DNA of 64,000 bases from UBA2767 sp965228625 (lineage in GTDB: Bacteria; Pseudomonadota; Alphaproteobacteria; Rhizobiales; Methyloligellaceae): the NCBI GenBank assembly GCA_965228625.1, contig OZ245829.1, positions 806,001 to 870,000 of the forward strand, given 5' to 3'. Shown here piece after piece: positions 25,900-34,373 of the stretch. Under the pieces are notes generated by a model. The model made no database searches. It saw only the letters and a list, made by a program, of their open reading frames with translations, and was not told the origin of the DNA. The first letter of the stretch is position 1. Each line of letters starts with the position of its first letter. The position numbers and the translations under genes are program-made.

Positions 25900-26283
25900 A
25901 TGGGGGACATTTCCACCGCGATTCTCTGGGGTTTCGCCGTTCTCGCGGTGAAACACACCATCGCCGACTACTTTCTGCAGACGGCATACATGTTCAAGAA
26001 CAAGGGAACTTACGGCCATCCCGGCGGGCTGATTCATGCGGGGTTGCATGTCGCGCTTACGCCGGCCGTCTTCCTCGTCCTTCCTCCCGCATCCATGTTG
26101 CAGGTCTTTTCGATCCTGGCCGGCGAGTTCGTGGTCCACTATCACCTCGATTGGTCAAAGGAACAGTTGATCAAGCATTACCACCTCACCCAGGCCGACC
26201 CCTGGTTCTGGCACCTCTTCGGCCTCGACCAACTCGGGCACTCGCTAACCTATCTGGTGATTATCGCGATCCTGATTCCGTAG
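25900..26283 (+). CDS. DUF3307-like integral membrane protein
   Basis: The 127-residue protein has three to four hydrophobic segments with conserved-looking polar sites: KHTIADYFLQT, HAGLHVALTP, HYHLDWSKE and LDQLGHSLTY. His-rich patterns of this type are seen in DUF3307 proteins, whose function is unknown. It converges on the SulP gene. The 163 bases before it contain two GC-rich hairpins without T-runs and no other gene. Confidence 0.7.
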   Translation: MGDISTAILWGFAVLAVKHTIADYFLQTAYMFKNKGTYGHPGGLIHAGLHVALTPAVFLVLPPASMLQVFSILAGEFVVHYHLDWSKEQLIKHYHLTQADPWFWHLFGLDQLGHSLTYLVIIAILIP

Positions 26284-26345
26284 GGCCCAGGGGCCTTCTC
26301 GATCAAATCGGAGCCCTTCCGACGGAGCGATCTTGCGACGAGGCT

Positions 26346-28586
26346 CTAGATCAGGGCCGAGATTTCGCGGTTCGCGAATTCCAGACGGTCCGACAACACG
26401 CGTACGATCAAACGGTAGAATGCCGCCGCCGCCTTCGGGTCCTCTTCCTGCATCTTCTCGAAGTTCCTGCGCGTGAGCCTGAAGATGACCGTGGGCTGCT
26501 CCGCGATCACGGCGGCAACCCTCGGCGCCCGGCGGAAAAAGCCCATCTCGCCGATCACCGTCTGCGCCGCCATGCGCCGGAGGCGGATCGGATGTCCGTT
26601 TTCGTCGGTCACCGTGATTGCGACGCATCCGGTCGCCAGGATTTCCACCGAGTTGGAGCGTCCACCCTGCTTCAGGACGACCTCGCCTTCCTTGAATCTC
26701 TTGCGCGTGAAGTAGGACATCAGGCGCGCCGGCTCCAGTTCGTCTCCGAACACACCCTTGAGCCAATCCTCGAATCTGTCCTCCGTCGCATCGTCGCTTG
26801 CGTACTCGCTCAACAGGCGGTTTTCACACCATTCAAGCGCCTCGTTGCGGTCCGGAAACTCCTGGTGGGGGCCGTCCGGCGTAATGATCCCGGCCGCCGA
26901 GAACGCATTTCGGAGTTGCTCGTTCAAACCCGCGAACGCAATGAACGCGGCGCGCTCGTCGCAATAGTTTCTGATCTTTACGATGCTGAGCACCGCCGAC
27001 GTATCGAGACCCGGAACACTGCTGAAATCCAGCACCAGAAAACGAACGTTCGGATCCGTTTGCGCGTCCATCGTCCGTCTGATGAACTCGAACAGCCGGT
27101 TTGACGAGCCGAAGAAGATGAAGCCCGCGAGCCACAGCACATGGATCTGCGCGCCGTGTTGTCTCAGCAGCGCCGCGTCGTGTGGGGACCGTTCCACATC
27201 GCTGGCGAAATCAAGACGCGTCAGGTGGCGGCGCACGACGCCGATACGGCTGTAGCTGATCGCGAACAAGAGGCACGCCCCGACGATCCCGAGCATCACG
27301 CCCGGCAGGTATCCGGCATACACGATCGCGACCATGATCGCCCCCGCCAGCAGCCCCTCGGTCAGCGAGCGCTGCGCCGGTGACCGCAACAAGGCTTCGG
27401 TGAGGACAACGAGGCCGAGATAGGCCAGCAGGCCGCCGAGGAGCGGTGTAGGAATGAGGCTCGCGATATCGGCGCCGAAAAACAGGACGCATGCCACGAA
27501 GGCTGCGGCAGCGACGCCGCTCAGCCGCGAGACCGCGCCCGCCTCCTGAATGAGAATGCTTCCGCTGAGCGACAGGTTGCCGGCCGCGCCCCCGGCAAAC
27601 CCGCTCAGGATGTTCGCGATGCCGTTATATTTGAGCTCCTTGTTGAGATCCGCGGATTGCTGACGCGCCACTTCGAGGCTGGAGACGTCGAGCAGCACCG
27701 ACAGCGCCGTCACGCCGCAGACCGCGCCGATCTCCGCCGCCACCAGCAACAGCGCCGCCCAGTCGATGTCGTGTTCGACCAGGGCCGGAATTGGCAACCA
27801 GAACTTCACATCCGTTGCCCCCGACAGGTACCAGGCCGACCGGCCGCCGAGATCATCAACCATGCCCATGCCGAGCAGGACGAAATCGACGACCAGCACC
27901 GAGGCGAAGAAGGTCAAGGGCAACACAAGGAAGCTCTTGATCATCCGCCGCAGGATGAAAACACCGACGGCGAATACACACCCGAGAACGAGCTGTGGCA
28001 GGACGTCCGGCGACACCAGTGACACGATCGAGTTGAACGAAAGGCGCGGCGCAACACCTGTCATCACCTCGATACCGCCGGTCGTGAGCAGCCACCCGGA
28101 GGCGGCCAGAAACCCGCCGATAACGGGATATGGAACAAACCTCAGCCACACGCCGAGACGGAACGCGCCGATGGCGAACAACAGGAATCCGGTCAGCAGA
28201 GTCGCGACGGAAATCGCGATCATCACGTGGAGGACCGTCTGCTCGGCGTCCATGCCGCGCAGCAACGTGTTCGCGGCAAGCGCCGTCGCCAGCACGCTCA
28301 TGACCGCGACCGCCGGCGTGTCGGGTCCCGCGCCCGCGGGGAAGAGCGTACTGGTCAGGGCAACGATGAAACAGGTGATCACCGTGCCGGTCAGCAGCGC
28401 CGACAGGCCAAGGTTCAAACCGCCGACCAGCTCACCCTGGAAGATCAGGGCACTGAACGAGATACAATAGGTGACGATAACGAGCGCGAATACGAGACCG
28501 CTCACGCAATCGCGGAAAAGCCCTGCCGAGCCTGTGCCGCTCAGGCCGTGCAAGGGCCGATGGCCGAGTTTACGGAGTTGTATCAA
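26346..28586 (-). CDS. SulP-family anion transporter with STAS and cyclic-nucleotide-binding domains
   Basis: The 746-residue protein starts with a SulP/SLC26 membrane domain of 10-14 segments (residues about 25-430, including TPAVAVMSVLATALAANTLL). A STAS domain follows (VRFLVLDFSSVPGLDTSAVL, near 510), and the C-terminus is a CNB/cAMP-receptor-type domain (FKEGEVVLKQGGRSNSVEIL, then IGEMGFFRRAPRVAAV, near 620-700). SulP proteins carry sulfate, bicarbonate or dicarboxylates. A CNB domain on the C-terminus suggests control by a cyclic nucleotide, although the phosphate-binding cassette here lacks the usual GE-L-A-L-x10-RAA/S form (GEMGFFRRAPR). A separate CNB protein lies just upstream on the same strand. 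Confidence 0.88.
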   Translation of the reverse strand: MIQLRKLGHRPLHGLSGTGSAGLFRDCVSGLVFALVIVTYCISFSALIFQGELVGGLNLGLSALLTGTVITCFIVALTSTLFPAGAGPDTPAVAVMSVLATALAANTLLRGMDAEQTVLHVMIAISVATLLTGFLLFAIGAFRLGVWLRFVPYPVIGGFLAASGWLLTTGGIEVMTGVAPRLSFNSIVSLVSPDVLPQLVLGCVFAVGVFILRRMIKSFLVLPLTFFASVLVVDFVLLGMGMVDDLGGRSAWYLSGATDVKFWLPIPALVEHDIDWAALLLVAAEIGAVCGVTALSVLLDVSSLEVARQQSADLNKELKYNGIANILSGFAGGAAGNLSLSGSILIQEAGAVSRLSGVAAAAFVACVLFFGADIASLIPTPLLGGLLAYLGLVVLTEALLRSPAQRSLTEGLLAGAIMVAIVYAGYLPGVMLGIVGACLLFAISYSRIGVVRRHLTRLDFASDVERSPHDAALLRQHGAQIHVLWLAGFIFFGSSNRLFEFIRRTMDAQTDPNVRFLVLDFSSVPGLDTSAVLSIVKIRNYCDERAAFIAFAGLNEQLRNAFSAAGIITPDGPHQEFPDRNEALEWCENRLLSEYASDDATEDRFEDWLKGVFGDELEPARLMSYFTRKRFKEGEVVLKQGGRSNSVEILATGCVAITVTDENGHPIRLRRMAAQTVIGEMGFFRRAPRVAAVIAEQPTVIFRLTRRNFEKMQEEDPKAAAAFYRLIVRVLSDRLEFANREISALI

Positions 28587-28705
28587 GGCGTCGGATCACA
28601 CACTCAGGACCGGGAAGCCCAAAGATGAACCGCGCAAGGCCTTACATTGCAAGCAAAAAAAGACGGCAACCTTTACTGAACCGACCGGAGCCTTCGTCTC
28701 AGCCG

Positions 28706-29077
28706 TCAGATGAGCGAATTCATGGCCCTCAGCCGATCGGCAAGCGTGCGCATGACATTGATCGCGAAATACGGCGTCTCTGTCACGAGAAACACAAACC
28801 CGCGCTCATTGACGGCCACCAGAGAGCAGTCGGTCTTGGCATATGCGTCGGCGCTGCGCGGCGAGCCGTCGATCAGTGCCATTTCCCCGAAAATCCCCTT
28901 CGGACCGACGGTTGCGACAACGTTTCCGTCGCGCTTGATCTCGACCTCGCCGGCGCGCACGATGAACATCTTGTCGCCGTCATCACCCTCCTTGAAAATC
29001 TCATCGCCTGCTTCGAGCTCCTGCACCGGATAGCCGGAGTTGGCGAGCATATCGTAGTTGATTTCTTTCTCTGACAC
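28706..29077 (-). CDS. stand-alone cyclic-nucleotide-binding domain protein
   Basis: The 123 residues form one CNB beta-roll: LEAGDEIFKEGDDGDKMFIV, VATVGPKGIFGEMALIDGSP, and RSADAYAKTDCSL. The phosphate-binding cassette FGEMALIDGSPRSADA is closer to the canonical form than the one in the adjacent SulP fusion, and the Arg is present. There is no DNA-binding or output domain. It starts 119 bases upstream of the SulP gene on the same strand and may be cotranscribed, so it could act on the transporter. This is inferred from position only. Confidence 0.85.
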   Translation of the reverse strand: MSEKEINYDMLANSGYPVQELEAGDEIFKEGDDGDKMFIVRAGEVEIKRDGNVVATVGPKGIFGEMALIDGSPRSADAYAKTDCSLVAVNERGFVFLVTETPYFAINVMRTLADRLRAMNSLI

Positions 29078-29098
29078 GTGTGCTCCTCCGAGCTCTCT

Positions 29099-29151
29099 GT
29101 GACTGTCACGATTCAGTCATACGCGGGGTGCGTGTACGTTATGTGACAGTC
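29099..29151. promoter_or_regulatory. inverted GTGACTGTCAC / GTGACAGTC elements upstream of the CNB gene
   Basis: The near-palindrome GTGACTGTCAC is at 29099-29109 and a second GTGACAGTC is at 29143-29151; GACTGTCAC and GTGACAGTC are exact inverted copies 33 bases apart. The first begins 22 bases before the CNB start codon. They could be operator sites or the arms of a long-looped hairpin. No regulator can be named. Confidence 0.35.
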
Positions 29152-29182
29152 TTTCAGTCAACCGGAACAATCGCATACCGGT

Positions 29183-30079
29183 TCAATCGCCGATTCCGGA
29201 TCGCCGCCGGACGTCGACCCAGGCCGCGTTGTGATCAAGGTCGCCCTGCCCGCTATCGACCAGATTCTGGAAGGTCTTCCGGACCTCGTTCGTGACCGGC
29301 ATGACAAGACCGAGCGACTCCCCGAGCTGTTCCGCCGTCCGCGTATCCTTGAGCTGGATTTCACAGCGCGCGCCCGCCGCGAAGTTGCCCTGCACCATCC
29401 GCGACCCGTGATTCTGCAGGATCGGCGAATCCGCGAACCCGCCTTTCAGGGCTTCGATCACCGCTTCGGTATCCGCTCCGCCGGCCTGCGCCAGCAACAG
29501 CGCCTCCGCGACCGTCTGAATGGTGTTGCCGACGATCACCTGATTGGCGAGTTTGGCGAGAGACCCGGTCCCGGCCGGACCGACGCGGGTCGAACGACCG
29601 AAGACGGAGAAGACCGGCTGAACATCGGCGAATGCCTGCGCATCGCCGCCGGCCATGATCGTGAGCGTGCCGTCCCGGGCGCCCGGCTCGCCGCCCGACA
29701 CCGGTGCGTCGAGATAGCGGATGCCGCGGGCCGATGCGGCCGCGGCTTGAGCGGACGCCGTCTCCATGGGGATCGAGCTCATGACGACCAGCGTCGCCCC
29801 CTCGCGCATCCGCCCGAGCAACCCCTCCCCGCCGTCTTCCCCCATGATGACGGCGTCACTCGCCGGGCCGTCGCTCACCATCACGATCACCGTGTCGACA
29901 TCTTCACCGGCATCCGCGGCCGTTCGCGCCACCGTTACGCCGAAGTCCCGCAGCGGTTCGGCCTTGGCCGGCGTTCGGTTCCAGGCGATCACGGGGTGCC
30001 CGGCCTCCGCGAGGCGGCGCGCCATGTGAAATCCCATGATCCCGATCCCGACAAAACCGATTGATGCTCTTTCAGCCAT
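29183..30079 (-). CDS. NAD(P)-dependent beta-hydroxyacid dehydrogenase, tartronate-semialdehyde-reductase-like
   Basis: The 298-residue protein has the family layout: the Rossmann motif GFVGIGIMGFHMARRLAEAG at residues 8-27, the substrate motif DAPVSGGEPGARDGTLTIMA, and the catalytic Lys in GTGSLAKLANQVIVGN. The family includes GarR/GlxR (tartronate semialdehyde to glycerate), 3-hydroxyisobutyrate dehydrogenase and related reductases. Divergence from a tartrate/D-malate dehydrogenase gene 108 bases away supports a hydroxy-dicarboxylate or glycerate role. The substrate cannot be fixed from sequence. Confidence 0.85.
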   Translation of the reverse strand: MAERASIGFVGIGIMGFHMARRLAEAGHPVIAWNRTPAKAEPLRDFGVTVARTAADAGEDVDTVIVMVSDGPASDAVIMGEDGGEGLLGRMREGATLVVMSSIPMETASAQAAAASARGIRYLDAPVSGGEPGARDGTLTIMAGGDAQAFADVQPVFSVFGRSTRVGPAGTGSLAKLANQVIVGNTIQTVAEALLLAQAGGADTEAVIEALKGGFADSPILQNHGSRMVQGNFAAGARCEIQLKDTRTAEQLGESLGLVMPVTNEVRKTFQNLVDSGQGDLDHNAAWVDVRRRSGIGD

Positions 30080-30186
30080 GCTGTTTTTCTCCCGATCCCT
30101 TCAACGGTTGCCGCGCCCTTCTGTTATCATCCCGGCGCAAGTTCAATCAAAACCCAGCCGAAAACAGAACGCGAAAGGAGCAGCCT

Positions 30187-31248
30187 GTGGGCACGTACAG
30201 GATTGCCGCCATACCCGGCGACGGCATCGGCAAGGAAGTCATTGCCGCCGGGTGTCATGTCCTTGAAAGCCTGGCGAACGGTCACTCCGACCTGACGCTC
30301 GAGTTCGAGGTCCTGCCCTGGGGAAGCGACATGTACCTCGAGACCGGGGCTATGATGCCGGATGACGCGCTCGACAGACTGCGAGGGTTCGATGCGATTT
30401 ACTTCGGATCCGCCGGCGACCCGCGGATTCCAGATCACATTTCCCTTTGGAAGCTGAGGCTGGCCATCTGTCAGGGGCTCGACCAGTACGCCAACATCCG
30501 GCCGACGAAACTGTTGCCGGGCCTTTCGAGCCCGCTCAAGACCGGAACGCCGGAAACGATCGACTGGTTCATTGTCCGGGAGAACTCGGAGGGCGAATAC
30601 TCGGGCGCGGGCGGGCGCGTGCACCAGGCGTTGTCGAACGAGGTCGGGCTCGATGTTTCCGTCATCACCCGCGAAGGCGCTGAGCGGATCCAGAGGTTCG
30701 CACTCGATATCGCCCGCGCACGGCCCCGCAAGAAGCTGACCCTCGTCACCAAGTCCAATGCCCAGCGCCATGCCATGGTGTTGTGGGACGAAGTGTTCGA
30801 GGAGGTGTCCCAAGACTATGCGGACATTCAGACCGAGCGGGTGCTCGTCGACGCCATGGCGGCCCGTTTTGTCACCGATCCGGAGAGCATCGACACCGTT
30901 GTCGCCACGAACCTGCATGCCGACGTACTCAGCGATCTGGCCGCGGCCTTGTCAGGCAGTCTCGGCCTGGCGCCAACCGGCAACATCAATCCCGAGCGCA
31001 AGGCGCCTTCCATGTTCGAGCCCATCCACGGGTCGGCCTTCGATATCATGGGTCACGGGTCCGCCAATCCGCTCGGTGCGATCTGGTCCGCATCGTTGAT
31101 GCTGGGGCATCTCGGCGAGAAGGACGCCGCGGCGCAACTGCTCGGCGCAGTCGAACGGGTGACGGAGGAAGGTTCGTCTCTGCCCCGCGACCTTGGCGGT
31201 CAGGCGGGAACCGATGAGGTGACCAAAGCGGTATGTGACGCGCTTTAA
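30187..31248 (+). CDS. tartrate dehydrogenase / D-malate dehydrogenase (isopropylmalate-dehydrogenase family)
   Basis: GTG 30187 follows AAAGGAGC and directly precedes the nucleotide-binding start (TYRIAAIPGDGIGKEV), giving 353 residues; the frame further upstream has no similarity. Family motifs are GDPRIPDHISLWKLRLAICQ, YANIRPTKLLPG, IVRENSEGEYSGAGG, KSNAQRHAM and MFEPIHGSAFDIMGHG. The DHISLW loop and VTKSNAQ are typical of the TtuC/DmlA branch and differ from LeuB. The product oxidises or decarboxylates tartrate, D-malate or related acids with NAD and a divalent metal. Confidence 0.9.
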   Translation: MGTYRIAAIPGDGIGKEVIAAGCHVLESLANGHSDLTLEFEVLPWGSDMYLETGAMMPDDALDRLRGFDAIYFGSAGDPRIPDHISLWKLRLAICQGLDQYANIRPTKLLPGLSSPLKTGTPETIDWFIVRENSEGEYSGAGGRVHQALSNEVGLDVSVITREGAERIQRFALDIARARPRKKLTLVTKSNAQRHAMVLWDEVFEEVSQDYADIQTERVLVDAMAARFVTDPESIDTVVATNLHADVLSDLAAALSGSLGLAPTGNINPERKAPSMFEPIHGSAFDIMGHGSANPLGAIWSASLMLGHLGEKDAAAQLLGAVERVTEEGSSLPRDLGGQAGTDEVTKAVCDAL

Positions 31249-31259
31249 CCCGACCGGTG

Positions 31260-32195
31260 TCAGCGCGACGGGCCGGCAGGATCGGCCGTCGTCGCCTTCG
31301 GATCCCAGTTGCCGACGTCGAGTGCATCGTCGACGGTCCACTGGCCGGGCTTGCCGTGACCCGCGCAATGACGCGCCAGCAACGCATTGAACTGACTGCG
31401 CGGCATCAACTGAAATCCGGCCTGGGCGAGATGTCCGGAATAGTACTTCGCGTCGTTCAGCACATATCCCCAGTGCTGGAGATGACACGACAGCGTTGCG
31501 AATCCGACTTTTGAAGCGTCGCGCTGGCGGGCGAATTGGGATTCGGTAAAGAACACGTCGCCCACGGAGATCCCGAAAACGCCGCCGGCAAGATTGCCGT
31601 CGTCGTCCCACACGTCGACCGAATGGGCGTAACCCGCCGCGTGAAGGGCGCAATAGGCTTCGATGATGTCCTCGGTGATCCATGTCAGCCGAAGCCTGCC
31701 TGGGCGAGGCTCGGCGCAACCGCGCATGACCTCCTCGAATGCCTGATCGAAGGTCACCTTGTACCGCCCGCTCCTCAGCCGACGGCGGAGGTTCTTTTCC
31801 ATGTGGAAATCCGGAATGCGCAGGACCATACGCGTGCTTGGGGCCCACCACTTGTATGGTCGGACGTGGCAGAGCTGAAACAATCCCGCCCGATACCCGG
31901 AAACGAGCGTTTCGACGCGCAGATCAGGACAAATGCCGACGAGGCCATCCGGATTTTTCAGCGCCGTCTCGGGATCCGGGAGCTGACGACCGGCGACGCG
32001 CGGGCTGAATGCGCTCTTCAGCACCATCCAGAGAACGTTGGGAACACCCCACAGACGCGGCGGTTTCAGGCTCCAGAGGCTTGCAAGCACCACACGCCGG
32101 ACCCGATCCAGGACCGGTTCGGACGCGCTCGGTGCCTTGTCCGCCCCCTGCGCGCGGTGGTGCGGGCGATCGAGGGTTTCACCTGTCATGGTCAT
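31260..32195 (-). CDS. divergent leucyl/phenylalanyl-tRNA--protein transferase (Aat) homologue
   Basis: ATG 32195 has AGGGGA 9 bases upstream and gives 311 residues; the longer open frame is less likely. The C-terminal GNAT part is recognisably Aat: FDQAFEEVMRGCAEPRPGRL, WITEDIIEAYCALHAAGYAH, GGVFGISVGDVFFTESQFAR, and DASKVGFATLSCHL. The N-terminal hallmark is altered: the usual FPWF is LFQLCHV, and WWSPDPR is WWAPSTR. Normal Aat attaches Leu/Phe to N-terminal Arg/Lys for ClpS-ClpAP degradation; this copy may use a different aminoacyl-tRNA or acceptor. It converges on the tartrate dehydrogenase gene with an 11-base gap. Confidence 0.82.
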   Translation of the reverse strand: MTMTGETLDRPHHRAQGADKAPSASEPVLDRVRRVVLASLWSLKPPRLWGVPNVLWMVLKSAFSPRVAGRQLPDPETALKNPDGLVGICPDLRVETLVSGYRAGLFQLCHVRPYKWWAPSTRMVLRIPDFHMEKNLRRRLRSGRYKVTFDQAFEEVMRGCAEPRPGRLRLTWITEDIIEAYCALHAAGYAHSVDVWDDDGNLAGGVFGISVGDVFFTESQFARQRDASKVGFATLSCHLQHWGYVLNDAKYYSGHLAQAGFQLMPRSQFNALLARHCAGHGKPGQWTVDDALDVGNWDPKATTADPAGPSR

Positions 32196-32700
32196 GCTGA
32201 TCATCCCCTGATTGCAAGCGCTCCCGGCGTCCGTGCGACGGATTACGGGCCCGGACGACGTTTCAGATAGCACGAGGATGTTAAATTTCATTTTCGGGTG
32301 TGCGCACGGCGCAGACATACACGCATAGATTGCAAAGAATAGAATCACGCACGCCAAGACCACGTGCCAGCCGCCCAAGAGTTTGAATGTGGCTCAATTA
32401 GGGCGCAAAATAGGCGACAAAAATAAAGATCAGACATTTTTCGCCAAAATTCGCGAAAATCAAAATAAGAACAAATTCTTCAATAATTCTTATGCCCGAA
32501 ACAATTCAATTATTTGAAACATACTTGACGATGTGAAGACATCTTAGTGTCAAAATTATTTCACAGAATCCTGATCTTACTACGTTGATTCAAATGTAAA
32601 CTGTGTTAAGATAACGTAAATGGTGCCGACGAATCCGAAACGGGGATAAGACAAAAATAGAGCGCCCTCGTCCGCGGGTCGGCTGACGAAGGAGGCGAAA
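32196..32700. other. 505-base AT-rich intergenic region
   Basis: Between about 32280 and 32600 base composition falls sharply compared with the surrounding GC-rich genes. It contains hairpins at 32438-32459 (TTTTCGC/GCGAAAA) and 32525-32553 (TTGAC/GTCAA around GATGT/ACATC). A promoter candidate is at 32585-32612. No protein frame longer than a few dozen codons has a ribosome-binding site here. It is probably the divergent control region of the Aat-like gene and the 38-residue gene. Confidence 0.45.
32585..32612 (+). promoter_or_regulatory. possible sigma-70-type promoter for the 38-residue gene
   Basis: TTGATT (32585-32590) and TAAGAT (32607-32612) are separated by 16 bases, in an AT-rich stretch about 90 bases before the ATG at 32701. 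Confidence 0.35.
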
Positions 32701-32817
32701 ATGTCGACACCCCTCATGCCGCGTGAGAGTGCGACATTCCCGAGGCACTTCTGGCTCGGGCTGGCATTGTCAGCGTCGTTGTGGGCGCTGCTTGGCCTTG
32801 GGAGTGCGATTGGCTGA
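32701..32817 (+). CDS. 38-residue small hydrophobic protein
   Basis: ATG 32701 is preceded by a textbook AAGGAGGCGAAA ribosome-binding site. The 38-codon frame begins MSTPLMPRESATFPRHFWLG, and residues 17-36 form one hydrophobic helix. A promoter candidate lies about 90 bases upstream and a strong terminator at 32975-33006. The short basic N-terminus and single helix suggest a membrane-anchored small protein. No family is recognised. Confidence 0.6.
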   Translation: MSTPLMPRESATFPRHFWLGLALSASLWALLGLGSAIG

Positions 32818-32974
32818 AGCGAACGAGTTTCCTGGCACACCTGTTTCGTGGTGGCGGGATGTGTCGGAATGACCAAAGGACCCTGCATATCGATTTCGGC
32901 AGAAATGGCGAAACTCCAAGCAACCACGGAATTATGCGTTTAAGTACCGCGCGTAATTGCAATCATCCCACATT

Positions 32975-33006
32975 GCGGACGCCTAGAGCGTCCGCTTCTT
33001 TTTTGC
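32975..33006 (+). terminator. intrinsic terminator overlapping the cutA stop codon
   Basis: GCGGACGC (32975-32982) pairs perfectly with GCGTCCGC (32988-32995) around a 5-base loop, followed by TTCTTTTTT. The T-run is on the plus strand, so it ends rightward transcripts from the 38-residue gene. The cutA stop codon (32983-32985) is the first three bases of the loop. Confidence 0.75.
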
Positions 33007-33351
33007 CGATTCGGTTTTCACGGTCGTGACGGTTTGCTCGGCAATCCAGGCGCCGAAGTCGGTGTCGGTGTGCAACGGGTCGAGAACGTAAAGCGCCGGC
33101 GTGTCGTAGGGATGCAGCGCCTTGGTTCGCCGAAGCACTTCCTCCTGGCATCTCCGGCTGGTCTTGATGAGCATCACCGCCTCCGATGTCTCGTGCAGTT
33201 CTCCCTGCCACTCGTAGATCGACGTCATCGCAGGGACGATATTCATGCACGCGGCAAGGCGATGCTTGATCAGCTCATGCCCCACGACCTTCGCCTGTTC
33301 AATACTCTCAAACGTCGTATAGACCACGATAAGATCGGTCTCTCGCCCCAT
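32983..33351 (-). CDS. cutA: CutA1 divalent-cation tolerance protein
   Basis: The 122 residues show the CutA pattern IVVYTTFESIEQAKVVGHEL, LAACMNIVPAMTSIYEWQGE, MLIKTSRR and ALHPYDTPALYVL. CutA is a small trimer with a ferredoxin-like fold linked to copper/divalent-cation tolerance. It is divergent from NAD kinase, 113 bases away. Confidence 0.93.
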   Translation of the reverse strand: MGRETDLIVVYTTFESIEQAKVVGHELIKHRLAACMNIVPAMTSIYEWQGELHETSEAVMLIKTSRRCQEEVLRRTKALHPYDTPALYVLDPLHTDTDFGAWIAEQTVTTVKTESAKKKRTL

Positions 33352-33464
33352 CTCGGTCGTCTCCTTTCACTTGCGACACCTGCCACAGATAAGGCAAACA
33401 CGGTCGCACGGGCGCTCGTGTTACGTCTATAGTGCGCCTCCGATTGCCGCTGAACACGACCGTC

Positions 33465-34247
33465 ATGTCCGAACGCCCGAAGACATTTGAGAAAATCGCA
33501 TTCGTCGCGAGCGAGCATCCCGACGCGGAGAGCGCCGCTGAGCGGCTCGTTGCGCGATACGGCAACACCGATCCCGACAGCGCCGATGCCATTGTCGCGC
33601 TGGGCGGCGACGGGCTGATGCTGCAGACGCTTCATGCGCACATGAGCAACGACACGCCGATATACGGGATGCATTGCGGCTCGGTCGGTTTTCTGATGAA
33701 CGAATATAACGAAGACGGACTGCACGAACGTCTCGGGGCCGCAAAGGTCAACGTTATTCATCCATTGCGCATGCAGGCCAAGGGCGTGGACGGCAAGTCA
33801 CACGAAGCGCTGGCGATCAACGAAGTGTCGCTGTTCCGCGCGTCCTATCAGGCGGCAAAGCTGAAGATCTCGGTCGACGGCAAGCTGCGCATGAAAGAGC
33901 TCATCTGCGACGGGGTCCTTGTCGCAACGCCCGCCGGCAGCACCGCATACAACCTCTCCGCATACGGGCCGATTCTCCCGATCAATGCGCAGCTCCTTGC
34001 CCTGACACCGATCAGTCCGTTTCGCCCGCGGCGCTGGCGCGGTGCACTGCTGCCGAATGAAGCGAAGGTCCGACTGGAAGTGCTTGAATCGAACAAGCGC
34101 CCGGTCAACGCCGTCGCCGATCACACCGAGTTCCGGGATGTCCTCGAGGTTGGGATCGAGGAGGATACGTCCATCAGCCTGCACATGATGTTCGATTCCG
34201 ATCACGCTCTCGATGAGCGCATTCTCGCTGAGCAGTTCCTCTACTAG
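33465..34247 (+). CDS. nadK: NAD kinase
   Basis: ATG 33465 gives 260 residues beginning MSERPKTFEKIAFVAS; a start at 33432 would add 11 residues without similarity. The diacylglycerol/NAD kinase core is clear: ALGGDGLMLQTLH with the GGDG catalytic loop near residue 46, GMHCGSVGFLMNEY, INEVSLFR, CDGVLVATPAGSTAYNLSAY and the C-terminal Asp-rich tail. It phosphorylates NAD to NADP with ATP. The length fits the alphaproteobacterial form. Confidence 0.93.
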   Translation: MSERPKTFEKIAFVASEHPDAESAAERLVARYGNTDPDSADAIVALGGDGLMLQTLHAHMSNDTPIYGMHCGSVGFLMNEYNEDGLHERLGAAKVNVIHPLRMQAKGVDGKSHEALAINEVSLFRASYQAAKLKISVDGKLRMKELICDGVLVATPAGSTAYNLSAYGPILPINAQLLALTPISPFRPRRWRGALLPNEAKVRLEVLESNKRPVNAVADHTEFRDVLEVGIEEDTSISLHMMFDSDHALDERILAEQFLY

Positions 34248-34373
34248 AGCCGCTTCGCTCAAATCGGCACACCATCTTTAGTGATTGTTAAGCAAACGCG
34301 CACACGATGGCAGGGAGTTTCCTGATCAGCGTACCGTGGCAGGATCGGCCGCGGTGTATCGAGTTATCTGCGT

